From positions 1 to 29,121 of the forward strand of contig CAAGIW010000052.1 of NCBI GenBank assembly GCA_900770025.1: a DNA stretch of 29,121 nucleotides. The letters run 5' to 3'. Made by a program: the position numbers and the translations under genes. Origin of the DNA: an uncultured Prevotella sp. Its GTDB lineage: Bacteria > Bacteroidota > Bacteroidia > Bacteroidales > Bacteroidaceae. Position 1 is the stretch's first letter, and the number at the start of each line of letters is the position of its first letter. Below the pieces are notes generated by a model. It saw only the letters and a program-made list of their open reading frames with translations, was not told the origin of the DNA and did not search any database. Shown one piece after another: positions 7,414-15,940 of the stretch.

Positions 7414-7443
7414 ATTATCCCCCGATTCACATCGGGGGATAAT
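7414..7443. terminator. Strong hairpin between convergent helicase and galE
   Basis: Perfect 13-bp arms 7414-7426 and 7431-7443 (core TTATCCCCCGAT) enclose the loop TCAC. It lies 45 bp past the helicase stop and 65 bp past the galE stop on the other strand, so it can serve both. There is no long U-run on either side. Confidence 0.65.
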
Positions 7444-7508
7444 AACAACACAAACACAAAATAAAACACAGTCGTTATGATAAACGGCCGGTTTTGGGTA
7501 ATATGCCA

Positions 7509-8546
7509 TTACTGGATATTCAATTCGCGCAACCGCTTCTGCCAGTTCCATGCAGAGCGCAGGGTGTCGTCGAGATTGGTCTCGGCCTTCCATCCCAATA
7601 CCTCGTTTGCCTTTTTGGGATCAGCCCACACCTTTTCGATATCGCCCGCACGGCGCGGTGCAAACGTCCAGTTGAGCTTCACGCCAGTGGCACGCTCAAA
7701 GGCATCCACTATCTCCTTGGTACTCACACCACGACCGGTGCCCACATTGAACACCTCCAAGGAGGCATTATCGGTGTCGAGCACACGCTCCATCGCCTTC
7801 ACATGGGCTTTCGCCAAGTCAACCACATATATATAATCGCGGATACATGTGCCATCGGGTGTGTCGTAGTCATTGCCAAACACCTTCAGTTCCTTGCGTA
7901 TGCCCATTGCGGTCTGGGTGACATATGGGATGAGATTCATGGGCACACCGTTTGGCATCTCGCCAATGATGGCAGAGGGATGCGAACCGATGGGGTTGAA
8001 GTATCTCAGCAGGATGGCCTTGATGGGCGACCCGCTGTTGATAGTGTCGCGGATAATCTCCTCGTTCACCTGCTTGGTGTTGCCGTATGGGCTCTCTGCA
8101 GGCTTGATGGGTGCATCTTCGCGCACCGGCAAATACTCAGGGTCGGGCTGTCCATAAACGGTGCAACTGCTTGAGAAGATGATGCCCTTGACATCATACT
8201 GCGGCATCAACTCTAACAGATTGATGAGACTGACAAAGTTGTTTCTGTAATACAGCAGAGGTTTCTCCACGCTCTCTCCCACCGCCTTGCTGGCAGCGAA
8301 GTGGATGATGCCGTCAATCTTAGGATACTTTCTGAACACATTCTCCATGGCATCCTTATCACAGCAATCCACCTGTTCAAACGCAGGACGCACCCCTGTA
8401 ATCTTCTCTATTCCGTCAACCACACTGGCCTGTGAGTTGGAGAGGTTGTCAACGATGACCACCTCATAGCCTGCATTCTGCAGTTCCACCGTGGTATGCG
8501 AGCCGATGAAGCCCGTTCCGCCGGTAACAAGAATTGTATGTTTCAT
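7509..8546 (-). CDS. galE: UDP-glucose 4-epimerase
   Basis: A 345-aa short-chain dehydrogenase-type epimerase that interconverts UDP-glucose and UDP-galactose in the cytoplasm, using tightly bound NAD+. The Rossmann motif GGTGFIG is at residues 9-15, D33 in VDNLSNS contacts the cofactor ribose, the catalytic Ser lies in FSSSCTVYG (124-132), and the YxxxK pair is Y154/K158 in SPYGNTK. The length is normal for GalE (about 340). It supplies UDP-galactose for surface glycans and allows galactose use. It lies 56 bp behind rnfA on the same strand with no promoter recognised in the gap, so it is probably the last gene of the rnf transcript, although functionally unrelated. Confidence 0.95.
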   Translation of the reverse strand: MKHTILVTGGTGFIGSHTTVELQNAGYEVVIVDNLSNSQASVVDGIEKITGVRPAFEQVDCCDKDAMENVFRKYPKIDGIIHFAASKAVGESVEKPLLYYRNNFVSLINLLELMPQYDVKGIIFSSSCTVYGQPDPEYLPVREDAPIKPAESPYGNTKQVNEEIIRDTINSGSPIKAILLRYFNPIGSHPSAIIGEMPNGVPMNLIPYVTQTAMGIRKELKVFGNDYDTPDGTCIRDYIYVVDLAKAHVKAMERVLDTDNASLEVFNVGTGRGVSTKEIVDAFERATGVKLNWTFAPRRAGDIEKVWADPKKANEVLGWKAETNLDDTLRSAWNWQKRLRELNIQ

Positions 8547-8602
8547 AATCTACGCAGTATTGAACGATGAAATAAGTTATTGCTTCTGTTGCTTTTGTTT
8601 TC

Positions 8603-9205
8603 TTAATCCAAGCCCCACGCCAAACGCAAGCCGCCGTCAACACCCGAGAAGCCCATAAAGGCAAGGCTCAGCAGGCCTGCGGCAATCATCACGATGGCGG
8701 TGCCCTTCATTCCCTTGGGCACGTTGACCAGTTCCAACTGCTCGCGGATGCCGGCAAACACGATGAGCGCCACACCGAAGCCGATGGCAGAAGAGAGGGC
8801 ATACACCACGCTCTGCAACAGCGAGAAATCCTTTTGGATAACAAGGATGGCCACACCCAGCACAGCACAGTTGGTAGTGATGAGGGGCAGGAAGATGCCT
8901 AGTGCCTGATACAAGGCGGGAGACACTTTCTTCATCACAATCTCCACCATCTGCACCAAGGCAGCAATGACAAGGATGAAGGCAATGGTCTGGAGATAGG
9001 CCAGTCCGAAAGCATCAAGCACAAACTTCTGCAACACATAGGTCACGATGGTGGCCAGGGTCATTACAAATGCCACGGCAGCACTCATGCCCAATGCCGT
9101 TTCCACTTTTTTCGACACTCCGAGGAACGGACAGATACCCAAGAATTGTGACAACACGATGTTGTTCACAAAGATAGCCGATATGAATATTAAAAGAAAT
9201 TCCAT
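8603..9205 (-). CDS. rnfA: Electron transport complex subunit RnfA
   Basis: A 200-aa integral membrane protein of the RnfA/NqrE family with six predicted hydrophobic helices. The N-terminus MEFLLIFISAIFVNNIVLSQFLGICPFLGVS is nearly diagnostic; its Cys in LGICPF and that in LITTNCAVLG are the conserved cysteines that hold a membrane-embedded iron-sulfur cluster with RnfE. RnfA and RnfE form the inverted-topology pair through which electrons and ions cross the membrane. It follows rnfE with a 3-bp gap and is the last Rnf subunit of the operon. Confidence 0.96.
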   Translation of the reverse strand: MEFLLIFISAIFVNNIVLSQFLGICPFLGVSKKVETALGMSAAVAFVMTLATIVTYVLQKFVLDAFGLAYLQTIAFILVIAALVQMVEIVMKKVSPALYQALGIFLPLITTNCAVLGVAILVIQKDFSLLQSVVYALSSAIGFGVALIVFAGIREQLELVNVPKGMKGTAIVMIAAGLLSLAFMGFSGVDGGLRLAWGLD

Positions 9206-9208
9206 AAT

Positions 9209-9793
9209 TTACGCTTTTTTAAACCGGTTGACGATAGCAATCAAGAAGCCCAAAGTGATAAAAGCTCCCGGGGGAAGAATGAACAGAAGGATGTTGGTGG
9301 TCTCGGGCAACAAGCCTACGCCAAACAGAGAACCGGCACCAAACAACTCGCGGACAGCACCAAGCAAGGTGAGACCCAAGGTGAAGCCCAAGCCGATGCC
9401 CACACCATCGAACAAACTGCCTATCGGACCATTCTTGCAGGCAAAAGCCTCGGCACGCCCCAAGATGATACAGTTGACCACGATAAGGGGGATGAATAAG
9501 CCCAACGACTTGTTGATGTCGGGCAGATAGGCTTTCAGACTCATCTGCAAAAGGGTTACGAAAGATGCAATCACCACCACAAAGACAGGAATACGCACCT
9601 TGTCGGGGGTGAGATTCTTTATCAGCGATACAACCACATTGCTGCATATCAACACAAACATAGTGGCTAATCCCATAGACATACCATTGGTGGCAGAGGT
9701 GGTGGTGGCCAGTGTGGGACACATACCCAACAGAAGCACAAAGGTGGGATTATCCTTGATGATTCCGTTTTTTATTAAATTCAGATAGTTCAT
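9209..9793 (-). CDS. rnfE: Electron transport complex subunit RnfE
   Basis: A 194-aa membrane protein of the RnfE/NqrD family, the partner of RnfA. I prefer the ATG at 9793 (MNYLNLIKNGII); the frame can be extended three codons to a GTG at 9802. Family marks are NPTFVLLLGMCPTLATTTSA near the N-terminus, with a conserved Cys, and IPLIVVNCIILGRAEAFA in the middle, with the second. About six hydrophobic helices are apparent. It sits 12 bp after rnfG and 3 bp before rnfA, which suggests tight co-translation. Confidence 0.95.
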   Translation of the reverse strand: MNYLNLIKNGIIKDNPTFVLLLGMCPTLATTTSATNGMSMGLATMFVLICSNVVVSLIKNLTPDKVRIPVFVVVIASFVTLLQMSLKAYLPDINKSLGLFIPLIVVNCIILGRAEAFACKNGPIGSLFDGVGIGLGFTLGLTLLGAVRELFGAGSLFGVGLLPETTNILLFILPPGAFITLGFLIAIVNRFKKA

Positions 9794-9805
9794 AATCGTC
9801 ACGTT

Positions 9806-10429
9806 TTATTGGTTTGCTTGTGTGGTTGCCCCACTCTGTGCATCCACATCCTGCATGGCATAGACAGCGTATGCCTGATTCACTGCTTTCAGGAACGCCC
9901 TGCTGGTGATGGTAGATGCCGTGATGGCATCAATGTCACCGCCGTCCTTAGTCACCGCAAGCGGCTTTTCCTGAATGTTCTTTCCGATGATATTACCTTT
10001 ACCATCCTTTTGGAACCACGTGTCGGCCTTGGCACCCAAGCCCGGGGTCTCTGCATGTTGCAGGATGGTATAACCCAGAACGGCCCCCTTGGCGTCGAAG
10101 CCCACCAGCACCTTCACCTGGTCGCCAAATCCCAAGGCTGAGGTTTCGATGGCTGCACCGAGAAAAGCACCGGCGGCATCATTGGTCTTGTGTACCACAA
10201 AAGTATATTCCTTGCCATCAAAGTCTTTCTTGATGGTGGTGTCGGCAACCACCTGCAGGTTATTCACTCCCATAACGTTCTTGATACCGTTGGCAAGTTC
10301 CAAGTCCTGCTGCTGCTTGATAGGCGCTGCTGTTATCTGGTTGATCCATGCCAGCAGTCCGCCGGTGATGATGGCCACGGCCACCAGCACCACCACCATA
10401 TTGGTGAGAGAAGATTCCAACTTTTTCAT
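9806..10429 (-). CDS. rnfG: Electron transport complex subunit RnfG (FMN-binding)
   Basis: A 207-aa membrane-anchored periplasm-facing subunit: one N-terminal helix (about residues 9-29) and an FMN-binding domain. In this family ApbE attaches FMN covalently to the Thr of a (S/T)GAT motif. The domain-context equivalent here is DAITASTITSRAF (167-179) with T173, but with Ala-Ser where Gly-Ala is usual. A textbook-like DAQSGATTQ is present at 196-204, at the extreme C-terminus. HAETPGLGAKA (125-135) is also conserved in RnfG. It passes electrons within the Rnf chain. The ATG overlaps the stop of rnfD (ATGA), indicating translational coupling. Confidence 0.95.
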   Translation of the reverse strand: MKKLESSLTNMVVVLVAVAIITGGLLAWINQITAAPIKQQQDLELANGIKNVMGVNNLQVVADTTIKKDFDGKEYTFVVHKTNDAAGAFLGAAIETSALGFGDQVKVLVGFDAKGAVLGYTILQHAETPGLGAKADTWFQKDGKGNIIGKNIQEKPLAVTKDGGDIDAITASTITSRAFLKAVNQAYAVYAMQDVDAQSGATTQANQ

Positions 10430-11439
10430 TTCTTTACTACCTCCCCGAAACGTTTGGGTTTAACATACGTATTGATTAGCGGTGTGAACGCATTCATGAT
10501 AAGGATAGCGAACGACATGCCCTCAGGATAAGCGCCCCAGTTGCGGATGACCACGGTGAGCAGACCGATGGCAACACCATATATAATCTGTCCCTTGCCC
10601 GTCATTGGCGAAGTGACATAGTCGGTGGCCATGAAGATGGCACCCAGCATCAAGCCACCGCTGAACAGCACACTCAAGGGGTCTGCATAGATATCGGAGC
10701 AGCAATACAATATACCGCTCACCACGAAGACCGTAGCCAGAATGCTTACAGGTATATGCCATGTGATGATCTTTTTCCAAAGCATATACACCAAACCGAG
10801 AATCAATGCCAAAGCACAAATCTCGCCAATGGTTCCTGCACCGATGGGACCGGAAGACTGGCTCACGGCATTGCCCAACAAGAGGTCGATGGAAGAAGGA
10901 AGGTCTTTCAGCACAGAGGGATCGTTGTTCTTGATGGCCCACTTCATAATGCTCAGAGGAGTGGCTCCGGTCTCAGCATCAAGGTAGTTAGTGAGCTGAC
11001 CTGCAACAGGCCATGAAGTCATCTGCACAGGGAAGCTGACCAACAGGAAGCAACGACCCACCAACGCAGGATTGAAGATGTTACATCCCAGACCGCCAAA
11101 AGTCATCTTGCCCACTCCTATTGCCACCAAAGCGCCGACGATGATAATCCATATCGGCAGGTTGGAAGGAAGGTTGAAGCCCAAGAGCAGGCCTGTAAGG
11201 ATGGCCGATCCGTCCATAATTGTATTGCGAGTGTTCTTCAACAAGAACTTGCTTATCAGCCACTCGAAGAATACGCATGCCAACACACTGGTGAGACATA
11301 CCACCACAGAACCCAGTCCAAAGTAATAGAAAGATACGAGCAAGGCAGGAAGCAGGGCGATAATCACGCCATACATATTGCGTTCAACCGTATCGGTTCC
11401 GTGTGCATGCGGTGATAGTGATACAATGAATTTTCCCAT
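10426..11439 (-). CDS. rnfD: Electron transport complex subunit RnfD
   Basis: A 337-aa polytopic membrane subunit of the RnfD/NqrB family, with about eight to ten hydrophobic segments. The flavinylation site is clear: DAETGATPLS at residues 154-163, with FMN expected on T160. Other conserved stretches are GLLLGFNLP (83-91), GGLGCNIFNPALVGR (115-129) and ATDYVTSPMTGKGQ near the C-terminus. In Rnf it carries covalent FMN and riboflavin and forms part of the ion path. It starts 39 bp after the rnfC stop and overlaps rnfG by 4 bp. Confidence 0.96.
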   Translation of the reverse strand: MGKFIVSLSPHAHGTDTVERNMYGVIIALLPALLVSFYYFGLGSVVVCLTSVLACVFFEWLISKFLLKNTRNTIMDGSAILTGLLLGFNLPSNLPIWIIIVGALVAIGVGKMTFGGLGCNIFNPALVGRCFLLVSFPVQMTSWPVAGQLTNYLDAETGATPLSIMKWAIKNNDPSVLKDLPSSIDLLLGNAVSQSSGPIGAGTIGEICALALILGLVYMLWKKIITWHIPVSILATVFVVSGILYCCSDIYADPLSVLFSGGLMLGAIFMATDYVTSPMTGKGQIIYGVAIGLLTVVIRNWGAYPEGMSFAILIMNAFTPLINTYVKPKRFGEVVKK

Positions 11440-11478
11440 TATTGTTGTTTGTTTTTTGTTCTTCTTGATTCAAAACGA

Positions 11479-12831
11479 TTATTTCTTTGCATTACGTGCA
11501 CGGATAATGCCCATTACTGTGCCCTTGCCCAAACGGATATTGTCCAGGATGGGGCGATGCGAAGGACAGGTGAACTGACAGGAGCCACATTCAATGCAGG
11601 ATATGACATCCTCGTTTTCTGCACGTTCCCACAAATGCTTGGCAGACAGAGTGGCCAAGAGGTAGGGTTCCAGTCCCATGGGACACACATTCACACACTT
11701 ACCGCATCGGATGCACGGATCGGGTTCCTTGCGCACAGCCTCATCACCGCTTATCAGGGTGACACTGTTGGTGCCCTTGCACACAGGCACCTCGGCAGAA
11801 GTAAGTGCCTTGCCCATCATCGGACCACCTGCCAACAGCTTGTGATCGCCTTCAGGCACACCACCGCACTCATTGAGCAAGTTGATCATGGGTGTACCCA
11901 TGCGTACCAAGAAGTTGCCAGGATTCTTAATCTGCTTACCGGTCACAGTGGTATATCTTTCAAACAGAGGTTTGTTCTTCATCACCGCCTCATACACTGC
12001 GTAGGCCGTACCCACATTCTGCACGATGGCACCCACATTGACAGGAATGGCAGGTGGGGCAGGCACCTGACGACGAATGACAGCATCTACCAACTGCTTC
12101 TCACCTCCCTGGGGATAGCGTTGCTTCAGTGGTACCACCTCTATCCTATCGTCATCGTTTGTTTTCTGTTGCAGCAGTTCAATGGCTTTAGGCTTGTTTG
12201 TCTCGATACCGATGTATGCCTTATCCACTTTGGCGGCGGCCATCAAGAGTTTGAGTCCCACGAGTATTTCATCGGGATGCTCCATCATCAAGCGATAGTC
12301 GGAAGTGATGTAGGGCTCGCACTCTACGGCGTTGATAATCACACACTCGGCCTTGGCTGTGGGCGGAGGTGTCAGTTTGATGAATGTAGGGAAGCCTGCT
12401 CCACCCATACCGGTGACACCTGCCACCTTGATTTTCTCGATAATCGTTTCGGGGGTCAGTTCAGGATGAGCCTCTAAGGTCTCCAACTTGTCTGAACGGT
12501 CAATGCTCTCCTCCCATTCGTCACCTTCCACATTGATAATAATAGACGGTTTACGGTATCCTGTTGCATCCACCGCCGCATCCACCTTGAACACGGTGCC
12601 TGAGACAGAAGAGTATATAGGTGCAGAGACAAAGCCACCGGCTTCGGCTATCAATGTTCCCACCTTTACCTTGTCTCCCTTTGCCACCACCGGTTTGGCA
12701 GGGGCACCGATATGCTGCGACAAGGGGAAGATGGCCTGCTTGGGCAGAGGAGCCACCTTGGTGGGCACTTCGTGGGTAAGTTTATTCTCTTCCGGGTGAA
12801 TACCACCGATTCTGAACGTTCTGCTATTCAT
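11479..12831 (-). CDS. rnfC: Electron transport complex subunit RnfC (NADH/flavin, iron-sulfur)
   Basis: A 450-aa peripheral subunit that carries out NAD(H) chemistry in the Rnf complex. I start it at ATG 12831, which has an AGGAGG Shine-Dalgarno 9 nt upstream (unusually good for this phylum) and gives the expected FRIGGIHPEENKLT opening; a longer frame uses TTG at 12858. The Gly-rich NADH/FMN fold shows GVTGMGGAGFPT at about residue 137. Two 4Fe-4S motifs, CIRCGKCVNVCPMGLEP and CIECGSCQFTCPSHRP, sit near residues 370 and 410. The protein ends soon after, without the long Ala-rich tail of the E. coli RsxC. It overlaps the end of rnfB by 8 bp. Confidence 0.96.
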   Translation of the reverse strand: MNSRTFRIGGIHPEENKLTHEVPTKVAPLPKQAIFPLSQHIGAPAKPVVAKGDKVKVGTLIAEAGGFVSAPIYSSVSGTVFKVDAAVDATGYRKPSIIINVEGDEWEESIDRSDKLETLEAHPELTPETIIEKIKVAGVTGMGGAGFPTFIKLTPPPTAKAECVIINAVECEPYITSDYRLMMEHPDEILVGLKLLMAAAKVDKAYIGIETNKPKAIELLQQKTNDDDRIEVVPLKQRYPQGGEKQLVDAVIRRQVPAPPAIPVNVGAIVQNVGTAYAVYEAVMKNKPLFERYTTVTGKQIKNPGNFLVRMGTPMINLLNECGGVPEGDHKLLAGGPMMGKALTSAEVPVCKGTNSVTLISGDEAVRKEPDPCIRCGKCVNVCPMGLEPYLLATLSAKHLWERAENEDVISCIECGSCQFTCPSHRPILDNIRLGKGTVMGIIRARNAKK

Positions 12832-13762
12832 TTGACTTTTCCTCCTGTTTGTTTTCAAGTTTCACAATAGGTGTATCTTCTACTTTTTCGGTCTTCACCT
12901 CTGCAACCGGAGCATCGGCCTTGGGAGCCTTGGGTGCGGGGAAGTTCACTGCCACGATGGCGTGGGTAGGACATACTTTTTCACACTTTCTGCACAAACG
13001 GCACTTGTCGGCATCTATATAAGACAGGTTGGCTGCCACGGTGATGGCGCCAAACGGACATTCCTTTTCGCACTTGCTGCAACCAATACAGGCGGCCTTG
13101 CACGCTGCTTTGGCAGCAGGTCCCTTATCTTTGTTAGAGCACTTTACATACACCTTGCGGCCCTTCAAGCCTTTCTTGCGCAGTTCGATGATACCTCTTG
13201 GACAGGCCTTCACGCAAGCGCCGCAAGAAGTACACTTGTCTTCATCCACCTCGGCGATGCCAGTCTCAGGATTCACGGCAATGGCACCAAACTGACATAC
13301 GGCGGCACAGTCGCCGCATCCCAGGCATCCAAATCCACAGGCTGTCTCTCCGGCTCCACAGGCGTGCATGGCACTACATGTGCGCAAACCAGAATAGATG
13401 GCTGTCTTGGGGCGCATTTCGCAGGTTCCGTTACACTTCACCACTGCCACCTTTGCTTCGGCATTGGCTACGGCCATGCCCAACAGGTCGGCCACCTTAC
13501 TCATCACTTCGGCTCCACCAACCGGACAAGAGAGTCCCTCGATAGAACCTTTGTCGGCTGCTTTGACCAAAGCATCCGCCAATCCGCTACATCCCGGGAA
13601 ACCACATCCTCCGCAATTGGCTTGCGGCAATACGGATGCGACCTTAGCAAGACGCGGATCCTCTTTCACAGCAAACTTCTTGGAACAGATGAAAAGCACC
13701 AAAGCGGCTACCAATCCAATGCTTCCAAGTGCAATGACTGCGATTAAAATAGAACATTCCAT
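12824..13762 (-). CDS. rnfB: Electron transport complex subunit RnfB (polyferredoxin)
   Basis: A 312-aa ferredoxin-accepting subunit, anchored by one N-terminal helix (about residues 5-27). Next comes the RnfB-specific cluster domain CGGCGFPGCSG with a later CPVGG (about 50-82). Then there are four ferredoxin-like motifs: CLGCGDCAAVCQFG, CTSCGACVKACPRG, CIGCSKCEKECPFG and CRLCRKCEKVCPTH. This is about 120 residues and two motifs more than E. coli RsxB and resembles the polyferredoxin form of anaerobes. The C-terminal 45 residues are a Pro/Ala/Lys/Glu tail. It takes electrons from reduced ferredoxin and hands them into the complex. It lies 103 bp after rseC. Confidence 0.96.
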   Translation of the reverse strand: MECSILIAVIALGSIGLVAALVLFICSKKFAVKEDPRLAKVASVLPQANCGGCGFPGCSGLADALVKAADKGSIEGLSCPVGGAEVMSKVADLLGMAVANAEAKVAVVKCNGTCEMRPKTAIYSGLRTCSAMHACGAGETACGFGCLGCGDCAAVCQFGAIAVNPETGIAEVDEDKCTSCGACVKACPRGIIELRKKGLKGRKVYVKCSNKDKGPAAKAACKAACIGCSKCEKECPFGAITVAANLSYIDADKCRLCRKCEKVCPTHAIVAVNFPAPKAPKADAPVAEVKTEKVEDTPIVKLENKQEEKSNE

Positions 13763-13865
13763 ATTTTAGTTATTTAGATTTTAAGTATTCTTGTCAAGTC
13801 AATTTCGTTTGTCTTTATTGTGCGGTCTGCCCTTGTATTGTGAGAGCAGCGCCACCAGTGTCTCA

Positions 13866-14282
13866 CTATTCTTCAATGGTAAACACAATCTCTCGCTTCA
13901 AGTGCGAGCGGAACAGATAAAGAAGAAAGTAATATGGAGGAAGCACGGCCAACGCAAGCAACGCACTAAGCCATTCACTGGCACCCAACTGCAATGAAAC
14001 GACTAATGTGAGAAACATCAGCAGGAAAGGCACACCGAAACTATACGCCATGGCTTTCGCCACCACCCTGTTCTCGGCACACACCGTCACCTCCTTGCCT
14101 ATACTCCACTGCTGCTCGGTGTCAGATACCCACACATCCACTAATTTCTCCTTGCTTTCAGAAGCATTGCATCGTGAAGCCACCTTACATGATGCACATG
14201 CCGACGACTGAACAATACGCACAGTGACGTTATTATTACAAACTGAATCGATGATACCCTTGTGTTTGATTGTGTTACTCAT
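13866..14282 (-). CDS. rseC: RseC/MucC-family (SoxR-reducing system) membrane protein
   Basis: A 138-aa protein. A cytosolic N-terminal half has a Cys cluster (C15, C29, C32, C38, the latter as ACASCKVASRC), likely a metal or iron-sulfur site. Two hydrophobic helices follow, at about 77-97 and 102-122, and then a short basic tail. This is the layout of the RseC/MucC family. In enterobacteria RseC works with the Rsx/Rnf complex to reduce SoxR; here there is no soxR in view, so an accessory or assembly role for Rnf is the safer inference. It is the first gene of the rnf operon, 53 bp downstream of the promoter. Confidence 0.85.
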   Translation of the reverse strand: MSNTIKHKGIIDSVCNNNVTVRIVQSSACASCKVASRCNASESKEKLVDVWVSDTEQQWSIGKEVTVCAENRVVAKAMAYSFGVPFLLMFLTLVVSLQLGASEWLSALLALAVLPPYYFLLYLFRSHLKREIVFTIEE

Positions 14283-14334
14283 CGGCCTCTGTCTTTTGCC
14301 TGTTTGTGCTTTACATAATGGTTAGACGACCATG

Positions 14335-14366
14335 CAAAGATAGTATTATCTTCTGAATTGGACAAA
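14335..14366 (-). promoter_or_regulatory. Promoter of the rseC-rnfBCDGEA(-galE) operon
   Basis: On the minus strand, TTTG (14363-14366), 20 nt and TATCTTTG (14335-14342) match the Bacteroides consensus fully. The start site would be near 14328, giving a leader of about 45 nt. The -35-like box lies only 9 bp from the stop of the neighbouring gene. Confidence 0.75.
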
Positions 14367-14374
14367 TAAATGGT

Positions 14375-15874
14375 TTATAACTTTACTTTTTTCTTTACAG
14401 GCTTACTCTCATTCTGCATACGGTCGAGTGCCGTCACCACATACACATACTTGCTCTTGCCCGTTTCGTAGGGGAGTTCCAAATGCGTGTCGGAGGTAAT
14501 GGCAACAATATGCTGAGGGTTCTCCATGTCTATCTTCTCTTTATGAGCAAAGCGGTAAACCACATATTTGCGGGCTTCATCATGCCATCGCTTCGCTTTA
14601 GGAGCAGACCAAAACAGCACTTTTTTCCCATTGATAACCAGCACTTTCACCTTGCGCACTTTATCCGGTGCTTTATCGTCGATGAAAGGCATCAAAGGCT
14701 GCAATGCGGGATATTTCCAATACACATTCCTCAACATCCCACCATAATTTCCCACATTGTCAACGGCAGTTTTGGCATACCAGAGCACGGCACCACACAC
14801 ATGGCTCATCTGTGAACGCAACTTGAACTTGGCAGGCATCTGGTTGCTCTTCGGATTGTTCACATCTGCATAGTTCACCGTGCGCTCCACATCCTCGCCT
14901 ATCATCAGCGGACGGTTGCTCGCATTGCGGTTCCACCATTTCAACAAGGTTTCATAATCCGCCGTGGGGTGACCAATCTGCCAATAGAGCTGCGGCACAC
15001 AGTAATCCACCCACCCATTGTTTATCCAAAGCAGGACATCGGCATACAGGTCATCGTAGTTCTGCAAGCCCTTGGTATTGCTCCCGTTAGGACTGCTTGA
15101 GGCATTGCGGTATATGCCGAAAGGTGATACACCAAACTTGACCCAAGGCTTCACAGACACAATGGAATCATGCAACTGCTGGATGAACAAATCAACGTTG
15201 TACCTGCGCCAGTCTCCTCTGTCGGCTATGCCGTTGCTGTATTGTCTGTATTCCCTGTCATCGGGTATGGTGCACCCCGGCGAAGGATAAGGATAAAAAT
15301 AATCGTCTATGTGCAGACCATCCACATCATATCTTCTAACGATATCACTCACCACGCTACATATATATTCTCTGTTCTCGGGTTGTCCGGGGTTGAGTAT
15401 CATCTGTCCGTCATACGAGAACACGCGGTAAGGTTGTCTGACGGCAATATGGTTGACCGACAATGCCGTGGTTCCTTTTGTCTTGGCACGATAAGGGTTG
15501 ACCCACGCATGCAGTTCCATGCCGCGCTGATGGCATTGCTCCACCATCCATGCCAACGGGTCCCAATAGGGAGACGGAGCCTTTCCTTGCTGTCCGGTGA
15601 GGAAGCGGCTCCACGGTTCTATGCGACTCTGATAAAGGGCATCACACTCGGGGCGCACCTGAAAAATGATACAATTAACACCGTCTTTCTGCAGTTCGTC
15701 CAACTGGTACGACAGTGTGGATTGTATCTCCGATGTGCTTTTACCTAAAAACTGCCCGTTGACACATTGTATCCATGCCCCCCTAAACTCTCTCTTATTC
15801 TGTGCGTGAATGTTTGTAGTCAGACAAAGCATACACGTCACCACCTTGATGATTTGAGACCAATTCATATTCAT
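14375..15874 (-). CDS. Secreted glycoside-hydrolase-like GHL10 family protein
   Basis: A 499-aa protein with a hydrophobic N-terminal signal (residues 8-24, ending IHAQ) and the GHL10 (DUF187-type) TIM-barrel domain from about 28 to 380. Marker stretches are REFRGAWIQCV, CIIFQVRPECDALY, GMELHAWVNPYR, DVDGLHIDDYFYPYP (candidate catalytic acids), KPWVKFGVSPFGIYRN and VDYCVPQLYWQIGH. The last 95 residues look like a fibronectin-III-type beta module (KVLFWSAP, YVVYRF). Family members are presumed to hydrolyse glycan or peptidoglycan linkages outside the cytoplasm; the substrate is not known here. A -7-like TAACTTTG lies at 15905-15912 with a TTTG 23 nt upstream, slightly longer spacing than usual. 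Residue 3 is an alternative Met start. Confidence 0.85.
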   Translation of the reverse strand: MNMNWSQIIKVVTCMLCLTTNIHAQNKREFRGAWIQCVNGQFLGKSTSEIQSTLSYQLDELQKDGVNCIIFQVRPECDALYQSRIEPWSRFLTGQQGKAPSPYWDPLAWMVEQCHQRGMELHAWVNPYRAKTKGTTALSVNHIAVRQPYRVFSYDGQMILNPGQPENREYICSVVSDIVRRYDVDGLHIDDYFYPYPSPGCTIPDDREYRQYSNGIADRGDWRRYNVDLFIQQLHDSIVSVKPWVKFGVSPFGIYRNASSSPNGSNTKGLQNYDDLYADVLLWINNGWVDYCVPQLYWQIGHPTADYETLLKWWNRNASNRPLMIGEDVERTVNYADVNNPKSNQMPAKFKLRSQMSHVCGAVLWYAKTAVDNVGNYGGMLRNVYWKYPALQPLMPFIDDKAPDKVRKVKVLVINGKKVLFWSAPKAKRWHDEARKYVVYRFAHKEKIDMENPQHIVAITSDTHLELPYETGKSKYVYVVTALDRMQNESKPVKKKVKL

Positions 15875-15904
15875 GCCCTATTATTACAGAAAGATTGCAG
15901 GGTG

Positions 15905-15939
15905 CAAAGTTAACTAAAATTCCCAAGAAATCCTACAAA
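15905..15939 (-). promoter_or_regulatory. Possible promoter of the GHL10 gene
   Basis: Minus strand: TTTG (15936-15939) and TAACTTTG (15905-15912), separated by 23 nt instead of 19-21. It abuts the comF stop codon at 15941. Confidence 0.4.
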
Positions 15940-15940
15940 G

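Noticed and set aside
11449..12477. 342-codon plus-strand frame
   Set aside because: It lies opposite rnfC, whose Fe-S and NADH motifs are unambiguous.
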